Positions 62,263 to 64,000 of a stretch of 64,000 nucleotides of DNA are shown piece after piece. Both the position numbers and the translations under genes were made by a program. The notes below the pieces were generated by a model. That model was not told where the DNA came from, did no database searches, and saw nothing but the letters and a program-made list of their open reading frames with translations. Positions within the stretch are counted from its first letter, which is position 1; each line of letters begins with the position of its first letter. The DNA comes from Diadema setosum (lineage: Eukaryota; Echinodermata; Echinoidea; Diadematoida; Diadematidae), in contig CM067072.1 in NCBI GenBank assembly GCA_033980235.1, positions 21,703,047 through 21,767,046 on the forward strand, read 5' to 3'.

Positions 62263-63081
62263 ACAGTACTTATATAGTACATATCACTACCGTCTCTATG
62301 CGCTTTAAAGGAGAGGGTTGAAAAATGGAAAAAGGAAATGTACTGTATGTACCGTAGATGTTGCAGTTTGCAAAGCCAAAACTCATTCATAATACTTTTT
62401 AAACATAAATGTCTTGAGAAGAATTTTGAACTCTAACACTCCTATCTTAATAACAAGGAACAGTGTCCCACAGTGAAGGAGCAGCATGAGCAAAGGATAA
62501 AATATGAGAATGCAAAATTTCATTTTAATCTCAAGCGGGTAGGGAAATTAGTCATGTTATAAGCTATTAGCAAGACTACAGTATGATCTTTGGGCACTTT
62601 TGATATAACTCAGTACCTTGGCTGATTTAGGTAAATTTGAGGTCACAAACGCCTGTCTATTTTTCCAGATCCCAGAGGGAAGGATAAATGTCACGGTTGC
62701 TGGTTGCCGCTTGTGTTTCCGAATGTTCGTTATGTTCTGATAAACGAAACCTATTTCATTTTCGGATGAATAAATCCCGCCCGAAGTACTCGACTTTGAA
62801 TTATGTGGAATAGCAATCGGAATAACAACCATTAACTGATTTATTCATGTAGTCAATATAGTTTTAGAAAGTCAATGATATTGTCACTTTCATCCTAGAC
62901 AAAGGTCGTCGATATCGATCCGCACAATGACAATTATATCAATTGCAGACACGGGTTGAAATAGTCTAGTTTAGTATGATTAATTAGATGACAATCACAA
63001 TTATACTATTAGTCAACTATACTTCAAGTTACCCGAATAAATCTCGATTCCAGTGTCTTACTCTTTATTTTGTATTAATAG
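62263..63081. other. Non-coding, probably repeat-derived
   Basis: Words such as CTTATATAGTACATATCACTACCG and TATGCGCTTTA at 62268-62306 resemble ends of dispersed repeats next to AAT tracts. No gene seen. Confidence 0.4.
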
Positions 63082-63123
63082 GAAATTCCGCTTACAGGCG
63101 ACGTCAAGGAGGATGCATTCAAA
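63082..63123 (+). CDS. Possible 42-bp micro-exon
   Basis: A pyrimidine-rich tract and TTAATAG precede, and AAA|GTAAGT follows. In phase 0 it would encode EIPLTGDVKEDAFK; in phase 1 it is also open. Its length is a multiple of three, so it could be skipped without frame loss. It might belong to the gene starting at 51676. Evidence is splice-site quality only. Confidence 0.28.
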
Positions 63124-64000
63124 GTAAGTAAAAAGCATGGCAATTGGTGTTCCCGTTTCTTTCCCCTTTCTTTCAACTAGTTTAAGAAAAGCAACAATCC
63201 TTTTAAATAAAGTAACTAACAATTACTATTCGGGCGCCCACTCCCAGCGATTTTTTTTTTCCTGCAGTTTTTTTCCCCTGAAAATCACATCATCATAAAT
63301 TATACAGGACAAAAACCCCAAAGTGTATATTTGAGCAAATTGGTAATGAATCTATTCATTTCATTTATTCATTCAATTGTGTTTTTTTTTTTTTCATTTT
63401 AAGCGGAATGTATTTTAAAGGAGTTGAATGCATGAATTACAGCAGAATGTATAATAAAGGAAAAAATATATAACGCAATACGGAAATGCTGGAAATGAGG
63501 ATTAGTGGTAAAAAGCAATTCTTATAAGGTGCATTTCCCCCACATCGTAATACAACAAATGATTGATGTACTGCTGTAAATAAAACAAATCCAAGAAAGA
63601 ATAACTATATGTAATAAAGACACACTCCAACATGCATAAACATACATAAACATATTTGCTTTGATAACAAACTACAACAACAATTTGTAATTCTTCTTTC
63701 GCTCGCTATCATAAAAAAAATCTATTGTATGTTAACACCATGAAAGCAATATCTTTGATTGAGTCGAATTCTCCTTTGACAACTGTCTTTACAGGAAGAC
63801 ACATTTTAACAAATATATAACAACATATAAAATATACAAAATACATTTATATAATATTATATAAAGTCAAGCGCGATGTCTAAGCTAAATTTTGTAATTG
63901 GGTGGTTTGCGATGTATATGAGAGCAGCACCTTTTTGAGTATGAAGACGAAGGCCACCACCAGTTGAAGTAAAGGCCGCAACAGAATAAAAACGTAAACA
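63124..64000. other. Non-coding to window end
   Basis: AT-rich with T-runs at 63251 and 63382. Nothing recognised. Confidence 0.45.

Noticed and set aside
62022..62390. Asn- and Ile-rich frames
   Set aside because: Translations of the AAT/GAT microsatellite.

Overview
This window looks like nuclear DNA from an invertebrate deuterostome, most likely an echinoderm such as a sea urchin. The call rests on a long intron-rich receptor tyrosine phosphatase gene, AT-rich introns full of simple repeats, many foldback/MITE elements, CR1/L2-like LINEs and a Ty3/gypsy element. The species cannot be named from sequence alone, and there are no bacterial operons or CRISPR arrays.

Layout. 1-5.75 kb: a minus-strand Ty3/gypsy LTR element with an LTR at its upstream end, a tRNA-Pro-type primer binding site, a long leader carrying a hairpin minisatellite, gag-protease and RT-RNase H; no integrase is visible. 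5.75-8.8 kb: non-coding sequence with one copy of a dispersed repeat and a palindromic MITE. 8.8-12.46 kb: a plus-strand CR1/L2-like LINE with broken frames; a 233-bp foldback element with a TTAGGG core sits in its endonuclease region. 13.1-14.4 kb: a 1.3-kb foldback element with an 8-bp target duplication.

15.5-43.16 kb (+): the main gene, a receptor-type protein tyrosine phosphatase. I traced 27 exons whose splice sites and phases join into one open frame of about 1,517 codons. They encode eight FN3-like domains (one exon each, all phase 1-1), a transmembrane helix, a short acidic juxtamembrane segment, an apparently active phosphatase domain D1 and a degenerate D2 that lacks the WPD loop and the catalytic Arg. 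The signal-peptide exon was not found. Introns hold a solo LTR, several foldback elements, a possible SINE and a triplicated splice acceptor.

43.4-51.6 kb: a decayed LINE fragment and three foldback elements. 51.68 kb (+): a signal-peptide exon ending in phase 1, probably the start of a second gene of the same kind. 55.6-58.3 kb (-): a second decayed LINE. 60.8-62.1 kb: a 1.27-kb foldback element whose core holds a short transposase-like N-terminus. 63.08 kb: a possible micro-exon.

The phosphatase would act at the plasma membrane: the FN3 array outside would bind a ligand or partner, D1 would dephosphorylate phosphotyrosine inside, and D2 would probably serve as a scaffold or regulator. The rest of the window is mainly the record of transposable elements in and around it.
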